The notes under the pieces are model-generated. The model had not been told where the DNA came from. It searched no databases and saw nothing but the letters and a program-made list of their open reading frames with translations. Shown here piece after piece: positions 5,513 through 5,713 of a stretch of 5,713 nt of DNA. How positions within the stretch are numbered: the first letter of the stretch is position 1; each line of letters starts with the position of its first letter. The stretch comes from JALHTG01 sp964528315 (GTDB taxonomy: Archaea > Thermoproteota > Bathyarchaeia > 40CM-2-53-6 > JALHTG01), in contig CAZGRO010000085.1 in assembly GCA_964528315.1 (NCBI GenBank), forward strand, positions 1-5,713. The letters run 5' to 3'. The position numbers and the translations under genes are program-made.

Positions 5513-5566
5513 AAGAACCCAAAAAAAGAGAGCCAAACAAGAATGACTACTAGGACATTGGTCTGG

Positions 5567-5615
5567 ACCCCTCTAGAAGGAGAACACTTGAAAACAGATA
5601 CCTACTGAGAGGGGT
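5567..5615 (+). promoter_or_regulatory. Inverted repeat that could mask the transposase ribosome binding site
   Basis: ACCCCTCT (5567-5574) is the exact reverse complement of AGAGGGGT (5608-5615), with 33 bases between. The right arm contains the Shine-Dalgarno-like GAGGGG (5609-5614), which lies 6 bases before the ATG at 5621. In an mRNA that enters from outside the element the arms would pair and hide this site. Several insertion sequences are known to block expression from read-through transcripts in this way. Confidence 0.45.
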
Positions 5616-5620
5616 AAGTT

Positions 5621-5713
5621 ATGCCTCATAGACATTGGATAGCTGAAGAGAAGATCCGGATAGTTCTGGAATCTTTGAACACCAGCATAGGCGTTGTTGA
5701 GTTATGCAGAAAA
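5621..5713 (+). CDS. IS3-family transposase OrfA, N-terminal start (partial)
   Basis: The first 31 codons run to the window edge without a stop. The peptide contains HWIAEEKIRIVLESL and VVELCRK, matching the start of the OrfA helix-turn-helix domain (HTH_Tnp_1 type), where 'W..EeK..iVlegl' precedes '.vaelCR..gi'. OrfA binds the terminal repeats of the element, and in this family it is usually fused to the DDE-type catalytic OrfB by a programmed -1 frameshift. Neither the frameshift site nor OrfB is in view. The ATG is chosen because an in-frame TAA lies at 5615-5617 and GAGGGG is 6 bases upstream. Whether the element is intact cannot be judged. Confidence 0.8.
   Translation, partial: MPHRHWIAEEKIRIVLESLNTSIGVVELCRK

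Larger units (their letters stand above)
4561..5558. other. About 1 kb without a convincing gene, rich in palindromes and short repeats
   Basis: No reading frame here looks like a protein: the longest frames are 62-74 codons, have biased or low-complexity composition and cross the C-tracts and palindromes. No tRNA or rRNA was recognised. The stretch does hold several ordered elements, listed separately: a 10-bp-period tandem repeat, competing hairpins, three palindrome plus C-tract modules, a 24-bp dyad, and further dyads near 5174, 5390 and 5499. These lie between the tldD promoter and the left end of an insertion sequence. It may be a regulatory or structural locus, an untranslated RNA gene, or the remnant upstream region of a gene displaced by the insertion sequence. 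Confidence 0.7.
5559..5713 (+). mobile_element. Insertion sequence of the IS3 family, left end (partial)
   Basis: The window ends inside an insertion sequence recognised by its OrfA start. The likely left tip is TGGTCTGGACCCC at 5559, because IS3-family ends begin with TG and often continue into a C-rich stretch, and it lies 62 bases before the transposase start. The exact end cannot be proved without the right end and the target duplication. An inverted repeat inside the leader is described separately. Confidence 0.55.

Noticed and set aside
4561..5558. Archaeal replication origin with origin recognition boxes
   Set aside because: Only the general layout (dyad plus G-string) is similar; the dyad bases do not match the boxes I know, no orc1/cdc6 gene is in the window, and no clear AT-rich unwinding stretch was seen.

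Overview
The window looks like part of an archaeal chromosome, possibly from a TACK-type lineage. The evidence is moderate. The first gene of the tldD/tldE pair has an archaeal-type TATA box (TTTAAA) about 30 bases before its start codon and almost no leader, while the second gene has a strong Shine-Dalgarno site. The drug-efflux protein also has the archaeal flavour of the DHA2 branch. Nothing here gives a species name, and a bacterial host is not excluded.

Layout, left to right. Bases 2-184 are the last 60 codons of a cation diffusion facilitator (CDF) metal transporter on the plus strand. It runs tail to tail, 19 bases apart, into a minus-strand block of three genes. In transcription order these are tldD (4560-3100), tldE/pmbA (3087-1717) and a 14-TM-class DHA2 major facilitator exporter (1634-204). 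tldD and tldE are 12 bases apart and almost certainly co-transcribed. The exporter follows after 82 bases on the same strand and may be part of the same transcript. TldD carries the HExxxH zinc motif and the C-terminal cysteine ligand. TldE is the non-catalytic partner. Together they should form a cytosolic protease of the type that trims unfolded or modified peptides.

Bases 4561 to about 5558 hold no convincing gene, yet they are rich in symmetric DNA: three modules made of a GGTG-N4-CRCC palindrome followed by a C-rich tract, a 24-bp dyad, a 10-bp-period tandem repeat, two mutually exclusive hairpins and several other dyads. This is the least explained part of the window. It reads as a regulatory or structural locus rather than simple spacer.

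The right edge (about 5559-5713) is the beginning of an insertion sequence of the IS3 family. It shows the first 31 codons of the OrfA helix-turn-helix protein, preceded by an 8-bp inverted repeat that would mask its ribosome binding site.
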